A stretch of 19,354 nt of DNA, taken from an uncultured Verrucomicrobiota bacterium (GTDB taxonomy: Bacteria; Verrucomicrobiota; Verrucomicrobiae; Opitutales; Opitutaceae). The notes beneath the pieces were generated by a model, which had not been told where the DNA came from, did not search any database, and worked only from the letters and a program-made list of their open reading frames with translations. The DNA is taken from assembly GCA_946482165.1 (NCBI GenBank), contig CAMLQS010000055.1, positions 1 through 19,354 on the forward strand, in the 5' to 3' direction. This document shows positions 1 to 9,774 of the stretch, piece by piece. The position numbers were made by a program, and so were the translations under genes. Numbering within the stretch: position 1 is the stretch's first letter; each line of letters starts with the position of its first letter.

Positions 1-1114
<1,114 letters not shown>

Positions 1115-1145
1115 ACCACGATAATTACCGGATGAGGCGGCGATG

Positions 1146-1895
1146 TTACGCGCGCGCCGAAAGAATCTTCACGAAATGAGCCAGCTCGACATCGAGCTCG
1201 CCCGGGGCTGCGACCGTCTCGGCGATCTCCGCGCGCAAGGCCTCGCGAAAGCGTTTGCGCAGGCGATGCACCGCCACGCGCGCGGCGCCGGCGGAAAGCC
1301 CGAGCTCGGCCGCCGTGGCCTCGTAATCGATCTCGCCGCGCGGGGAGACGAGGTGGCTCTTGAGCGTCTCGAATTCGGCGGCTCGATCCGCCGTCCGATA
1401 TTCCTCCGCGAGCCCGGCGAGGGCTCGGTCGAGCAGGGTGAGCGCCCAGCGGCGCTCGTAGATCTCGTCCGGACCGAGCGCCGGCTCCACCGCGTAGCGC
1501 GACTCGGCCTCGTCGGTATCCAGCGCCACCAGCGCCATTCCGCCGCCGCGCTTGCGGGCGTTCTCCTTGCGCCATTCCTTCGCCAGGAAGCGCTTCAGCG
1601 CCACGAGAAGAAAACTGCGAAAGCGCCCCATCCCCGGCCGCGCGTCGCGCAGCCAGGCCTTTTCCAGCAGGCGGGCGAAAAAGGCCTGCGTGAGATCCTG
1701 CGCGTCCGCGGGAGAATGGCCGGAGCGACGCACGTAGGCGTAAAGCGGATACCAGTAGGCCCGGCACAGGGTTTCCAGCGCCGCATCCGATTCCACCGTG
1801 GGCGCCTCGCACGCCGCCGCGATGATCGACCACCGGGTGGTGGCGAAATGGGCGCCGGCGTGAGCGGCGGGGAACGCGGACGATTCCTGGGACAT
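1146..1895 (-). CDS. ECF-type RNA polymerase sigma factor (kinase-associated)
   Basis: A 249-residue sigma-70 family ECF sigma factor. Region 2 lies at about residues 38-115, with the AQDLTQAFFARLLEK core and the basic stretch FLAKEWRKENARKR. Region 4 lies at about 185-222, with a helix-turn-helix around DYEATAAELGLSAGAARVAV followed by basic HRLRKRFREAL. The roughly 70-residue linker and the FATTRWS N-terminal motif are typical of the long ECF factors found in Planctomycetes and Verrucomicrobia. No anti-sigma factor lies beside it. Instead a serine/threonine kinase follows after 31 bp, which matches ECF groups whose activity is thought to be controlled by phosphorylation. The target regulon cannot be read from the window. 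The divergent neighbour is the GH53 galactanase, so the shared 115-bp region 1896-2010 must carry both promoters. Confidence 0.95.
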   Translation of the reverse strand: MSQESSAFPAAHAGAHFATTRWSIIAAACEAPTVESDAALETLCRAYWYPLYAYVRRSGHSPADAQDLTQAFFARLLEKAWLRDARPGMGRFRSFLLVALKRFLAKEWRKENARKRGGGMALVALDTDEAESRYAVEPALGPDEIYERRWALTLLDRALAGLAEEYRTADRAAEFETLKSHLVSPRGEIDYEATAAELGLSAGAARVAVHRLRKRFREALRAEIAETVAAPGELDVELAHFVKILSARA

Positions 1896-2010
1896 CTTTC
1901 CACGCTACATACCGCAATCCCGGAGAATGTTACAACGTTGGTTCCATTCGATGTCCGGAGCGGCTTTCCGGCGCGACAGGGCGCGTGGGACGGGTTTGTT
2001 TCGGCAAAGC

Positions 2011-3183
2011 ATGCCGCACGACACCCCATCGTCTTGGTTTTACCGCTTCCGTCGGCGGCTTGTTCGCCACCTCGCTCTCGCGTCCCTCCTGCTTTGCGCG
2101 GCGTGCGTGTCGCCGCAGGGCGAGAGGTCCCAAAAATCGGCCAAGACGCCGGCCGCGCCCGCGGAATTCGCGATCGGCGCGGACCTGTCCTTTCTCGGCC
2201 AGGCGGAGGCGCGCGGCGTCGTGTTTCGCGATGGCGGAGAGCCGAAGCCCGGACTGCGGCTCTTTCGCGACCACGGCTACACCTGGGTGCGGTTGCGGCT
2301 CTTCCACACGCCGACGGCGCACCGCTCGGCGCTCCCGAACGACCTCGCCTACACGATCAAACAGGCCCGGGCGGCAAAGGCGCTCGGGTTCAAACTGCTG
2401 CTCAACTTCCACTATTCCGACACCTGGGCCGATCCCGCGCACCAAATCACGCCCGCGGCGTGGCGCGAGCTCGCCCCCGGGGAGTTGGCCGACGCGGTGC
2501 GCACCTACACCCGCGACTCCATCCGCGCCTTTCGCGAGGCCGGAGCGATGCCGGACATGGTGCAGCCAGGCAACGAGGTCACGGCCGGCATGCTTTGGCC
2601 GACGGGAAAACTGCCGGAGAATTGGGACCGGTTCGCGGCGTTGACGCGCGCCGGCATCGCAGGGGTGCGCGAAGGCGCGGAAGGCGCGCCCATGCCGAAG
2701 ATCCTCGTGCAAATCGAGCGCAGCGGGACATGGGAGGCGACGAAGTGGTTTTTCGATCACCTCTTCGCGCGCGGCGTCGAAGCGGACGTGCTCGGGCAAT
2801 CGTATTATCCCTGGTGGCACGGCTCGCTCGACGACCTTCGCGCGACACTGCACGGCATGGCGCTCGCCTACAAAAAACCCGTGATGGTGGTCGAGACGGC
2901 CTACTGCTGGCGACCCACCGAATACGTCGAAGGCCGCGAGCCAGTCGGCCCTCCGCCCTTCTCCGAGAGTATCGAGGGGCAGCGGGATTTTTTCGCCGCC
3001 GTGTCGGCCGTGGTGCGCGACGTGCCCGACGGACTCGGCGCGGGCGTGTTCTGGTGGGAACCCGCCGTGAGCCTGGACCGCGGTCGATCCCGCCTGCGCA
3101 GCCGCGGGATGTTCGACGACGCGGGAAACGTGCTGCCGGTGATCGACGCCGCGAGGCCGGTCTCCGCAACCGGGACACGCTAA
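2011..3183 (+). CDS. GH53 arabinogalactan endo-beta-1,4-galactanase, probable lipoprotein
   Basis: Glycoside hydrolase family 53, which cleaves internal beta-1,4-galactosyl bonds in the galactan side chains of rhamnogalacturonan I. The frame is open from 1927. I prefer the ATG at 2011 (390 aa) because it gives a normal signal sequence: arginine-rich start, hydrophobic LALASLLLCAAC, then a Cys at residue 32 that could be lipidated. That would place the enzyme in the periplasm or on the outer membrane. The ATG at 1927 would give 418 aa and an odd 28-residue extension. The fold begins at IGADLSFL. The acid/base Glu is E189 in QPGNEVTAGMLWP, and the nucleophile is E295 in VMVVETAYCW. Other family marks are RLRLFHTP, LLLNFHYSDTWADP and GQSYYPWWHGS. 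No strong Shine-Dalgarno is seen for either start. It is followed 119 bp later by GH51 in the same direction, so the two probably act on the same arabinogalactan. Confidence 0.95.
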   Translation: MPHDTPSSWFYRFRRRLVRHLALASLLLCAACVSPQGERSQKSAKTPAAPAEFAIGADLSFLGQAEARGVVFRDGGEPKPGLRLFRDHGYTWVRLRLFHTPTAHRSALPNDLAYTIKQARAAKALGFKLLLNFHYSDTWADPAHQITPAAWRELAPGELADAVRTYTRDSIRAFREAGAMPDMVQPGNEVTAGMLWPTGKLPENWDRFAALTRAGIAGVREGAEGAPMPKILVQIERSGTWEATKWFFDHLFARGVEADVLGQSYYPWWHGSLDDLRATLHGMALAYKKPVMVVETAYCWRPTEYVEGREPVGPPPFSESIEGQRDFFAAVSAVVRDVPDGLGAGVFWWEPAVSLDRGRSRLRSRGMFDDAGNVLPVIDAARPVSATGTR

Positions 3184-3302
3184 TCGCCTCGGTTAATGGC
3201 GACAAAAGCGGATGATAAGACAAATTCACGGACGCAATCGCATCATAGCAGACTCGCCAGCGAGGAAGGCGCCGATTCAGTAGTAATTGCCAAACTCTTC
3301 CC

Positions 3303-4817
3303 ATGCCCCTCGCCGTCTCCGCCTCGCTTCGCGCCGCCACGCCCGGCCCTGTCGTCAATCGCAACCTCTACGGTCACTTCGCCGAGCATCTCGGCCGCGG
3401 CATATATGAGGGCATCTGGGTCGGGCCCGATTCGCCCATCCCCAACACCCGCGGCATCCGCAACGACGTGCTCGCGGCCCTCAAGGCCCTCGACATTCCC
3501 GTGCTGCGCTGGCCGGGCGGCTGCTTCGCCGACGAATACCACTGGAAGGACGGCATCGGTCCGCGCGAGAAACGCCCGCGCATCATCAACACCCACTGGG
3601 GCTCCGTCGTGGAGAACAACCATTTCGGCACGCACGAGTTCATGGACCTGGTGGAGCTCCTCGGCTGCGAACCCTACATCTGCGGCAACGTCGGTTCCGG
3701 CGCGGTCCAGGAAATGATGGAGTGGGTCGAGTATCTCACCTCCGACGCCTCGTCGCCCATGGCCGATCTTCGCCGCGCCAACGGCCGCGACAAGCCGTGG
3801 CGCGTGCGCTACTTCGGCGTCGGCAACGAGAGCTGGGGCTGCGGCGGCTCGATGCGCCCCGAGTATTACGCGGACGAATACAGGCGCTACAACACCTTCG
3901 TCAAAAACTACTCGGGCAACCAGGTCTACCGCATCGCCTGCGGAGCCAACTCCGACGACTTCCGCTGGACCGAGGTCCTCATGCGCGAAGCCGGCCGCAA
4001 CATGGACGGCCTCGCCCTCCACTACTACACCGTGCCCACCGGCTGGCCGCCGCGCGAGTCCGCCACGCAATTCGACGAGGCCATGTGGCATCTCACGCTC
4101 TCCAAGGCGCTGCACATGGAGACGCTCATCCGCCGCCACGGCGCGATCATGGACGTGCATGATCCGGAAAAACGCGTCGGCATGATCATCGACGAGTGGG
4201 GCACCTGGTTCGCCGCCGAGCCGGGCTCCACGCCGGGCTTCCTTTATCAGCAAAACACGCTCCGTGACGCGCTCGTGGCCGCGCTGCACTTCCACATCTT
4301 CCACCGCCACGCCGACCGCGTGACGATGACCAACATCGCGCAGACGATCAACGTGCTCCAGGCCATGATCCTCACCGACGGCCCGCGCATGCTGCGCACG
4401 CCGACCTACTGGGTGTTCGAGATGTTCAAAGCCCACCAAGGCGGCACGGTGCTGCCCGTCGATCTCCACGACGTCCCCGCCTACTCGGTCGAAGGCGGCA
4501 CCTCGGGCGCGTCAACGGGCGCGCCGATTCCGGCGATATCCGCGAGCGCCACGCGCCGCGCCGCCGACGGCGTCGTGCATGTCTCGCTCGCCAACGTCCA
4601 TCCGCGCGCGTCCGCGCGCGTCGAGATCCGCCTCGATCAATTCCCCGCGAAGACCGTCGCCGGCCGCGTGCTCACCGCCTCCGCGATGAACGCGCACAAC
4701 ACCTTCGACGCGCCCGACGCCGTGCATCCCGCGCCCTTCACCGGCGCGAAGCTCGCCGACGGCGTCCTCGTCGCCGAGCTGCCCCCGATGAGCGTGGTGG
4801 CGCTGGAGCTGGGCTGA
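3303..4817 (+). CDS. GH51 alpha-L-arabinofuranosidase
   Basis: A 504-residue glycoside hydrolase family 51 exo-enzyme that removes terminal alpha-L-arabinofuranosyl groups from arabinan, arabinogalactan or arabinoxylan oligosaccharides. The (beta/alpha)8 barrel carries [21 protein letters not shown] at the start, [20 protein letters not shown], the acid/base Glu E176 in [10 protein letters not shown], and the nucleophile E298 in IIDEWGTWF. These numbers sit very close to those of characterised GH51 enzymes of similar length. The C-terminal beta-sandwich spans about residues 390-504. There is no signal peptide, so it should be cytoplasmic and act on imported oligosaccharides, complementing the exported GH53 upstream. 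The 119-bp gap before it shows no convincing promoter and no Shine-Dalgarno, so read-through from the GH53 gene is possible. Confidence 0.97.
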   Translation: MPLAVSASLRAATPGPVVNRNLYGHFAEHLGRGIYEGIWVGPDSPIPNTRGIRNDVLAALKALDIPVLRWPGGCFADEYHWKDGIGPREKRPRIINTHWGSVVENNHFGTHEFMDLVELLGCEPYICGNVGSGAVQEMMEWVEYLTSDASSPMADLRRANGRDKPWRVRYFGVGNESWGCGGSMRPEYYADEYRRYNTFVKNYSGNQVYRIACGANSDDFRWTEVLMREAGRNMDGLALHYYTVPTGWPPRESATQFDEAMWHLTLSKALHMETLIRRHGAIMDVHDPEKRVGMIIDEWGTWFAAEPGSTPGFLYQQNTLRDALVAALHFHIFHRHADRVTMTNIAQTINVLQAMILTDGPRMLRTPTYWVFEMFKAHQGGTVLPVDLHDVPAYSVEGGTSGASTGAPIPAISASATRRAADGVVHVSLANVHPRASARVEIRLDQFPAKTVAGRVLTASAMNAHNTFDAPDAVHPAPFTGAKLADGVLVAELPPMSVVALELG

Positions 4818-4885
4818 GCTGAGCAGTCAACGCAGGGTGGCGCTGCAACGCGATAGAATCGCCGATCCGTTATCTTGAGCCAAAA

Positions 4886-6322
4886 TCAAACATGCAGATC
4901 CACGTGACGTTTCATGCGGGTCAACAGCTCCTCATAGGTAAGCACCTTTGCATCCTTCGGCACCGCATCAAAAATCTGCTTTTGCTTTTCTTCACTAAGC
5001 CCAAATTTATTCATGCCAATTACGATGGCGACGTTCGGGCGATATGAAGTGAGTCCATAGCGATCAGCGACTTTTTGTCGATTTTGGGGATTCTCGAAAT
5101 AATCTCGGTATTCCCGGACTTGGGCTAACGCGGAACAAACAGCTGAACTCAAATGAAGTCGGTCTTTAGTCCCCACAATCACTGGAGCCGATGGTAACTT
5201 CAGGTCCCATATATCTGCGAATTTCCCGTCCGCTGGCTGGAGAAAGAAATCAGGGATCAGCTTACCTTGCCCGTCTAAGCGCTCCAATACGGGATGCGCC
5301 ACCATACGACTGTAATCCAGTCCCTTGAGGAAATGCGGATGTGTTTCGAAGAATTTTTGCAGCTCCGCCTCTTTGAGTTTCGGTTTGTTAAGCAATGTCT
5401 GGAACTCTCTTATCGCATCGCGCCACCGCTGCCCCAGTTTTGGCAAATATAGGTGGGGTAGGAACGTCACCAAGCCCCCGGGAGCTTCCAGTTGCGCAGG
5501 AGTCAGTTCAGCCGAAGCAGCGACCTTCAACACGCCGCCCTCAAGGGAAATGGAAAGATTCGTTTGAGGGCTGAGCGCTGCAAAAGCTGCCAAAGGGTCC
5601 CCGCTCCGTTTAATCTCAGCAATGAGCATGGCGGTCAGCCTAGGGCTCCCTCCCATTCGAGAATGGATGAGCGCAGCCAACCCCGCCCGCGATTCCGCCG
5701 AAAGCTGCGGAGAATCACGGAACGCATGCGCTACCAACTCGAAAATCTCTGACACGCGAAGCCCCGACAAAACGACGGATCGCACCTCGCGTCGCTCGTG
5801 AAAAGGCGAAGGCTCGTCCAAATATTCCCAGTCATCTTCCGGCCGCTTGAGTGGATGCCTGTCCAGGTCGAGGACGCTTGCCCGCCAAGGCAGCTTCCGA
5901 CCGATGAGTATCCAATTCAGGTCTTCGTGAAAATCGTTTCCAAACGCCCGGCGTTTATCGAAGCGGTCGTAAACCAATCTTTCACGCAGGCGGTTTGATT
6001 CTTGTTCAACACCTCCGGCAAATAGGTCGATATCATCCAGAACGACCGTAACGGATTTGAAATGGCTGCCTTCGCGCAATTGTGAGCGAACCGTCTCCCA
6101 AATCTCTTCTACCGAGCGCAATCTACCGGCCTCAATCCAAACAAACACCGACCGTTCGCGAGTCTCGACCGCAAGCTGACGGACAAGAGCTGTCTTACCA
6201 ATTCCGCTTGGCCCGAGCACCGCAATGGTCGATCCCCAGCTATGTCGCAGCCACTGACGCAGCGCCTCACGCTCACGCTCTCTGCCGACGAAACTTTCAG
6301 GGAGGTGAGTGCTGTTGGGCAT
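4886..6322 (-). CDS. P-loop ATPase fused to C-terminal DUF4263 (Shedu-type) nuclease domain; candidate anti-phage protein
   Basis: A 478-residue two-domain protein. The N-terminal part is an AAA/STAND-like NTPase: FVGRERE entry motif (11-17), Walker A GPSGIGKT (37-44), Walker B VTVVLDD (91-97), a sensor-1-like strand NWILIGR (136-142), and a GGSPRL segment (224-229) like the GxP motif of STAND/NB-ARC proteins. The C-terminal part (about 305-470) matches DUF4263, the nuclease core of the Shedu defence protein SduA: E320 in KEAELQKFFETHPHFL, IPDFF (D358), the PD-(D/E)xK-like pair D373/K375 in IWDLKLP, and Q401 in ALAQVREY, then RPNVAIVIG. Residues and domains are assigned by eye. The gene is clearly AT-richer than both neighbours and stands apart from them in function, which suggests recent transfer. 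It starts 72 bp after the pseudouridine synthase stop on the same strand. The ATG at 6322 has no Shine-Dalgarno. I infer a defence nuclease gated by nucleotide hydrolysis; the trigger is unknown. Confidence 0.85.
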   Translation of the reverse strand: MPNSTHLPESFVGREREREALRQWLRHSWGSTIAVLGPSGIGKTALVRQLAVETRERSVFVWIEAGRLRSVEEIWETVRSQLREGSHFKSVTVVLDDIDLFAGGVEQESNRLRERLVYDRFDKRRAFGNDFHEDLNWILIGRKLPWRASVLDLDRHPLKRPEDDWEYLDEPSPFHERREVRSVVLSGLRVSEIFELVAHAFRDSPQLSAESRAGLAALIHSRMGGSPRLTAMLIAEIKRSGDPLAAFAALSPQTNLSISLEGGVLKVAASAELTPAQLEAPGGLVTFLPHLYLPKLGQRWRDAIREFQTLLNKPKLKEAELQKFFETHPHFLKGLDYSRMVAHPVLERLDGQGKLIPDFFLQPADGKFADIWDLKLPSAPVIVGTKDRLHLSSAVCSALAQVREYRDYFENPQNRQKVADRYGLTSYRPNVAIVIGMNKFGLSEEKQKQIFDAVPKDAKVLTYEELLTRMKRHVDLHV

Positions 6323-6394
6323 GGAGATAATGGGTATCAGGACTACTGTTACCGATGAGAAAGTTGCCCACAGGAATTCGACGGGTTCCGTTCC

Positions 6395-7204
6395 CTACAT
6401 ACCGCCCGCCCCGCGCGGCGCGGCGAATTTCCGCAGATACTTCAGCGCCACCTCGAACTCCTTCGGCAGCGGCGCCGTGATCGTCACCGGCTCGCGCGTC
6501 GTCGGGTGATTCACCGTCAGCGCGCTCGCGTGCAGCGCCAGCCGGTCGACCAGCGGGCGCTCGTCGTCGCGGCCTTTGTATCCACGTTTCAAATCCGAAA
6601 GCTTCAGCTGCACGTCCGGCACGCCGTAGAACGGGTCGCCCAGGATCGGCGCGCCCGCCGCCGCGAGGTGCACGCGCAACTGATGCGTGCGACCGGTCAG
6701 CGGCGAACACTCCACCCAGGCGAAGGCGCGCCCCGTGCGATCATGAAAACGCTCGAGCGTGCGAAACACCGTCGTCGAGGCCTTGCCGCCGCGCTTCTTG
6801 AAAACGCGCATGCGCCCGGGTTGCAGCTCGTCCTCGCCGAGCGCGAGCTCGACCGTGAATTCCGTCGGCAACAGGCCCGACTCGTCGCGCGCCACGCGGC
6901 CGACCTTCATCGCCTCGTCGGCCGGCGGCACGAAGCAAAGCGCGTGGTAGGTTTTTTTCGCGGTCTTCGATTGGAACTGGCCCGACACGAAATCGAGCGC
7001 GGCCTTGTCCTTCGTGCAAAGCAGCACGCCCGAGGTGTCGGCGTCGAGCCGGTGGACGTTGGCCACGTGCTCGCCGAGTTTGGCGTGCACCTGCTTCATG
7101 AGGTTCGCGCGGGCCTTGTCCCAGCGGTCGGGCGCGATGAGCAGGCCGCTCGGCTTGTCGAAAGCGATGAGGGCGTCGTCCTCGAAAAGAATCGGCGGAA
7201 GCAT
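6395..7204 (-). CDS. RluA-family RNA pseudouridine synthase
   Basis: This enzyme isomerises uridine to pseudouridine in rRNA or tRNA. From the ATG at 7204-7202 it has 269 residues and begins directly with the family opening ILFEDDALIAFDKPSGLLI. The frame is open further upstream to an ATG at 7327, but that would add 41 non-homologous residues and run over the start of the divergent histidine kinase at 7287, so I reject it. The catalytic Asp is D54 in HRLDADTSGVLL. The second conserved block TGRTHQLRVH is at about 170-179, followed by GDPFYG. There is no N-terminal S4 RNA-binding domain, so it is the short form of the family (RluA/TruC-like size). The exact uridine target cannot be told from sequence. 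It is the upstream same-strand neighbour of the ATPase-nuclease gene. Confidence 0.94.
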   Translation of the reverse strand: MLPPILFEDDALIAFDKPSGLLIAPDRWDKARANLMKQVHAKLGEHVANVHRLDADTSGVLLCTKDKAALDFVSGQFQSKTAKKTYHALCFVPPADEAMKVGRVARDESGLLPTEFTVELALGEDELQPGRMRVFKKRGGKASTTVFRTLERFHDRTGRAFAWVECSPLTGRTHQLRVHLAAAGAPILGDPFYGVPDVQLKLSDLKRGYKGRDDERPLVDRLALHASALTVNHPTTREPVTITAPLPKEFEVALKYLRKFAAPRGAGGM

Positions 7205-7286
7205 GTGGAGGACGAACACGGCGAAGAACCGCCCCACGGTCGAGCCCGCATCGCGGGACCGTCTGACGGCTTGCCAGAGGGCGGGT

Positions 7287-9170
7287 ATGCTCTCGGATAC
7301 GGGCACCATTCCATTTTCGGCCACCACATTTCATCCGCGCTGGTTCCTGAGTTCGGTCCGGGGCCGTCTGACCCTGCTGGTTGTAGCGCTCCTGGCACCC
7401 GCGCTTCTGCTGGTGGCGGCGCTGATTCATCGCGCCTATCAAAACGAACGCGCCGCCGTGTCCGAAAAGCTCCTCGCCACGGCGCGGGCGGTGTCGGGGC
7501 TGGCGGATCGGGAATTAAAGGAATTTGAAACCATCCTGCGCACCCTCGGCGCGTCGCAGGCGCTGGCGGATGGCAAACTGGACAGTTTTAACGTCATCGC
7601 GCGCGGCGCCCTGGCCGACGACAAGCGCTGGTTCGCGTTAACCGACGACAGCGGGCGGCAGATCATCAACACCATGCGTCCCCCCGGAGCCGCCCTGCCG
7701 CCCCCGGTGGCACCGGCCGAGATGAGTGCCGTGATCAATCGCGGAGGCGTTTATATCTCCAATCTTGTCCACGATCCCGTTTCCGACAGCCCCGTGCTGT
7801 TTGTCAGCCGTCCCTACTTCGCCGACGGCCGGCGGCGCTATACCCTGACCCTCTTCGTCCGTCCCGGGGAACTGGCCGATACCCTTGGCCTGTCGCGGTT
7901 CACCACTCCCGACGGCCGTGTCTCGCTGATCGACCGGGAGCACCGCATTCTGGCCCGCAGCCTCCATCTTGAAAAATACGTCGGGCACGCCGCGAGCGAT
8001 CATATGCAAGCGCTGCTCAAGGCCGCGCAGGAAGGTGTGCACAACACCGTCACCTTGGACGGCATCCCGGTCATCACCGCCTTCCATCGCTCCGAAAAAT
8101 CCGGCTGGGTCGCCGTCGTCTCCGTGCCGCGCGCCTCCCTCTTCGCGTCCGCACGCAAACTCCTCTGGGTCGGCCTCGCGCTCTCCGCCCTGCTGCTCGC
8201 CACCGCCGGCGTCCTCGCCGCCTGGGTCATGCGCGGCCTTACCCGCGGAATCGACTCCCTCGTGGCGGGCTCGGAGTCGGTCATCTGCGGCGATCCCGTG
8301 GACTTCGTGCAGAGCGGCCTGCGCGAGACCGACTTCGTGGGGCTGGCGATGGCGCGCTCGGCGCGGCATCTCCAGGAAACAAGCGAGCAGCTGCGCTCCA
8401 CCCTCACCGACCTCCAGCACGCCGAGGAAGTGCTGCGTTCGCAGAACGAGGACCTGGAGAAGCGCGTCGCGGAACGCACCCAGCGACTGCGGGAAACCAT
8501 CGGCGAGCTGGAAGCCTTTTCCTACAGCATCTCCCACGACATGCGCGCGCCGCTCCGCGCGATGCACAGCTACGCGCAGCTTTTGCAGACGGAGCATGCG
8601 ACCGGGCTCGATCCGGAGGCCCGCCGTTATCTCGAACGGATCAACGTCAACGCCGCGCGCCTCGAGCTTCTCGTGCGCGACGTCCTCGCCTACAGCCGCG
8701 TGGCCAAGGAGCACATCGATACGAAGCCGGTGGACCTGGACCGCTTCGTGCGCGACTTGGTATCGCACGCCTCCGGCATCGAGGTCGGGCAAGGCTCCGT
8801 CGAGGTGCGCGGGACGCTGCCGTCCGTCCTCGCGCATGAGGCCTATCTCTCTCAAATTTTAACCAACCTGGTGGGCAACGCCTTCAAATTCACCGCTCCG
8901 GGCGTGACGCCCCGGGTGGAGATTTCCGGCGAAGAACTGGACGGTCTCGTGAAAATCTCCGTGCGCGACAACGGCATCGGCATAGATCCGTCCGACTTCG
9001 AACGCATCTTCCAGATTTTCGGGCGCGTGCACCACGCCGACTCCTACGACGGCACCGGCATCGGCCTGGCCATCGTGAAAAAGGCCGTCCAGCGCATGGG
9101 CGGCGAACTCGGCGTGCATTCCACGGTGGGCGGCGGCTCGACTTTCTGGTTCACCCTCCCACGCGCATGA
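7287..9170 (+). CDS. Membrane-bound sensor histidine kinase (phytochrome-like catalytic core)
   Basis: A 627-residue two-component sensor. I chose the ATG at 7287 because AGAGGG lies about 6 bases upstream; the frame is open further 5' but there it only mirrors the pseudouridine synthase on the other strand. Order: TM1 (about 27-47), a roughly 240-residue extracytoplasmic sensor region of Cache/CHASE style (including RQIINTMRPPG and FVSRPYF), TM2 (about 291-316), a HAMP-like linker, a coiled coil (about 375-412), HisKA with phospho-accepting H417 in SYSISHDMRAPLRAM, and HATPase_c with N531 in TNLVGNAFKFT, G1 box DNGIGID (D561), FERIFQIFGRVH and GTGIGLAIVKKAV. The core resembles bacteriophytochrome-type kinases that pair with Rcp1-like regulators. 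Its stop overlaps the response regulator start (ATGA), so the two are translationally coupled. The signal sensed is unknown. Confidence 0.96.
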   Translation: MLSDTGTIPFSATTFHPRWFLSSVRGRLTLLVVALLAPALLLVAALIHRAYQNERAAVSEKLLATARAVSGLADRELKEFETILRTLGASQALADGKLDSFNVIARGALADDKRWFALTDDSGRQIINTMRPPGAALPPPVAPAEMSAVINRGGVYISNLVHDPVSDSPVLFVSRPYFADGRRRYTLTLFVRPGELADTLGLSRFTTPDGRVSLIDREHRILARSLHLEKYVGHAASDHMQALLKAAQEGVHNTVTLDGIPVITAFHRSEKSGWVAVVSVPRASLFASARKLLWVGLALSALLLATAGVLAAWVMRGLTRGIDSLVAGSESVICGDPVDFVQSGLRETDFVGLAMARSARHLQETSEQLRSTLTDLQHAEEVLRSQNEDLEKRVAERTQRLRETIGELEAFSYSISHDMRAPLRAMHSYAQLLQTEHATGLDPEARRYLERINVNAARLELLVRDVLAYSRVAKEHIDTKPVDLDRFVRDLVSHASGIEVGQGSVEVRGTLPSVLAHEAYLSQILTNLVGNAFKFTAPGVTPRVEISGEELDGLVKISVRDNGIGIDPSDFERIFQIFGRVHHADSYDGTGIGLAIVKKAVQRMGGELGVHSTVGGGSTFWFTLPRA

Positions 9171-9616
9171 ATCACACGCTCCTGCTGGTGGAGGACAACG
9201 AGGACGACGCCTTTTTTCTGCGCCGCGCCTTGAAGAACGCGGGCATTTCCCAGCCGCCGGTGCATCTCCCCGACGGCCGCGAAGCCATCGCCTATCTCGC
9301 CGGCGACGGGGCCTATGCGGACCGCGTCGCGCACCCGTTGCCCGACATCGTTTTTCTGGACCTCAACCTGCCCTACAAGACCGGGCTCCAGGTGCTCGAA
9401 TGGATCCGGCAAAAGCCCGAGCTGGCCCGGATAGTCGTCATCGCCCTCACCTCCTCCTGCGAACAAAGCGATCTGCGGCGTGCGTATCAGCTCGGTGCAA
9501 ACTCCTATATCGTAAAGCCGGCCTCGGCCGATGAATTGACCGAAATCGCCAAGACTTTCCGGCGCTGGTGGCTGGAGCTGAACCGCTTTGACGTCGGCTC
9601 TCGTCCGCCAAGATAA
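9167..9616 (+). CDS. Single-domain (Rcp1-like) response regulator
   Basis: A 149-residue CheY-like receiver without an output domain. The acidic pocket E9/D10 is in LLLVEDNEDDAFFLRRAL, the phospho-acceptor is D65 in IVFLDLNLPYKTG, the switch residue is T95 in IALTSS, and the conserved Lys is K117 in YIVKPAS. The EDNxDDAFFLRRAL opening is typical of the regulators paired with phytochrome-like kinases. It overlaps the histidine kinase gene by 4 bases, making a cognate pair. With no DNA-binding domain it must act by protein contact or as a phospho-relay. The nearest downstream gene is the GH3-like enzyme 234 bp away, which has its own promoter, so that gene is not necessarily in the same operon. 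Confidence 0.97.
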   Translation: MNHTLLLVEDNEDDAFFLRRALKNAGISQPPVHLPDGREAIAYLAGDGAYADRVAHPLPDIVFLDLNLPYKTGLQVLEWIRQKPELARIVVIALTSSCEQSDLRRAYQLGANSYIVKPASADELTEIAKTFRRWWLELNRFDVGSRPPR

Positions 9617-9626
9617 GGGACGTCCC
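9617..9626. repeat. 10-bp perfect palindrome right after the response regulator stop
   Basis: GGGACGTCCC follows immediately after the TAA. It is a perfect palindrome with no loop and no T-tract, so it is not an intrinsic terminator. It could be a protein-binding site or chance in GC-rich DNA. Confidence 0.3.
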
Positions 9627-9732
9627 AAGATCTCCGGCGAGGTCCGCCACGCGCCGCGTCGTCCCCGGCCGAAAAGCCGGCGCAGCCCGACTGGTTTTGT
9701 TGGTGTTTCATGCGGAAAATCTTCCGTCGCCT

Positions 9733-9761
9733 TTGAGATTTTTTTTGTCGTCGGCTAAAAT
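9733..9761 (+). promoter_or_regulatory. Sigma70-type promoter for the GH3-like gene
   Basis: TTGAGA at 9733-9738 and TAAAAT at 9756-9761 each match the -35 and -10 consensus at 5 of 6 positions, with an exact 17-bp spacer that contains an eight-T run. The expected start of transcription is about 9768, leaving a leader of about 83 bases before the ATG at 9851. This AT-rich patch stands out in a GC-rich background. Confidence 0.6.
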
Positions 9762-9774
9762 ACCGCAAAGCCTT

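Noticed and set aside
1896..1960. Promoter or ECF autoregulation site upstream of the sigma factor (GGAACC element, CAACGTTG palindrome at 1933-1940)
   Set aside because: No matching -10 at proper spacing for a sigma70 or ECF promoter; the short palindrome is likely chance.
4850..4862. GCGAT-AGA-ATCGC stem between the convergent GH51 and ATPase-nuclease genes as a terminator
   Set aside because: Only a 5-bp stem and no T-tract on either strand.
4818..6394. Direct repeats or att-like sites flanking the AT-rich gene
   Set aside because: Comparing both flanks by eye gave no repeat long enough to support an integration site.
9665..9680. CCGGC...GCCGG hairpin after the response regulator as a terminator
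   Set aside because: Five-bp stem with the first T-rich stretch more than 10 bases away; too weak.
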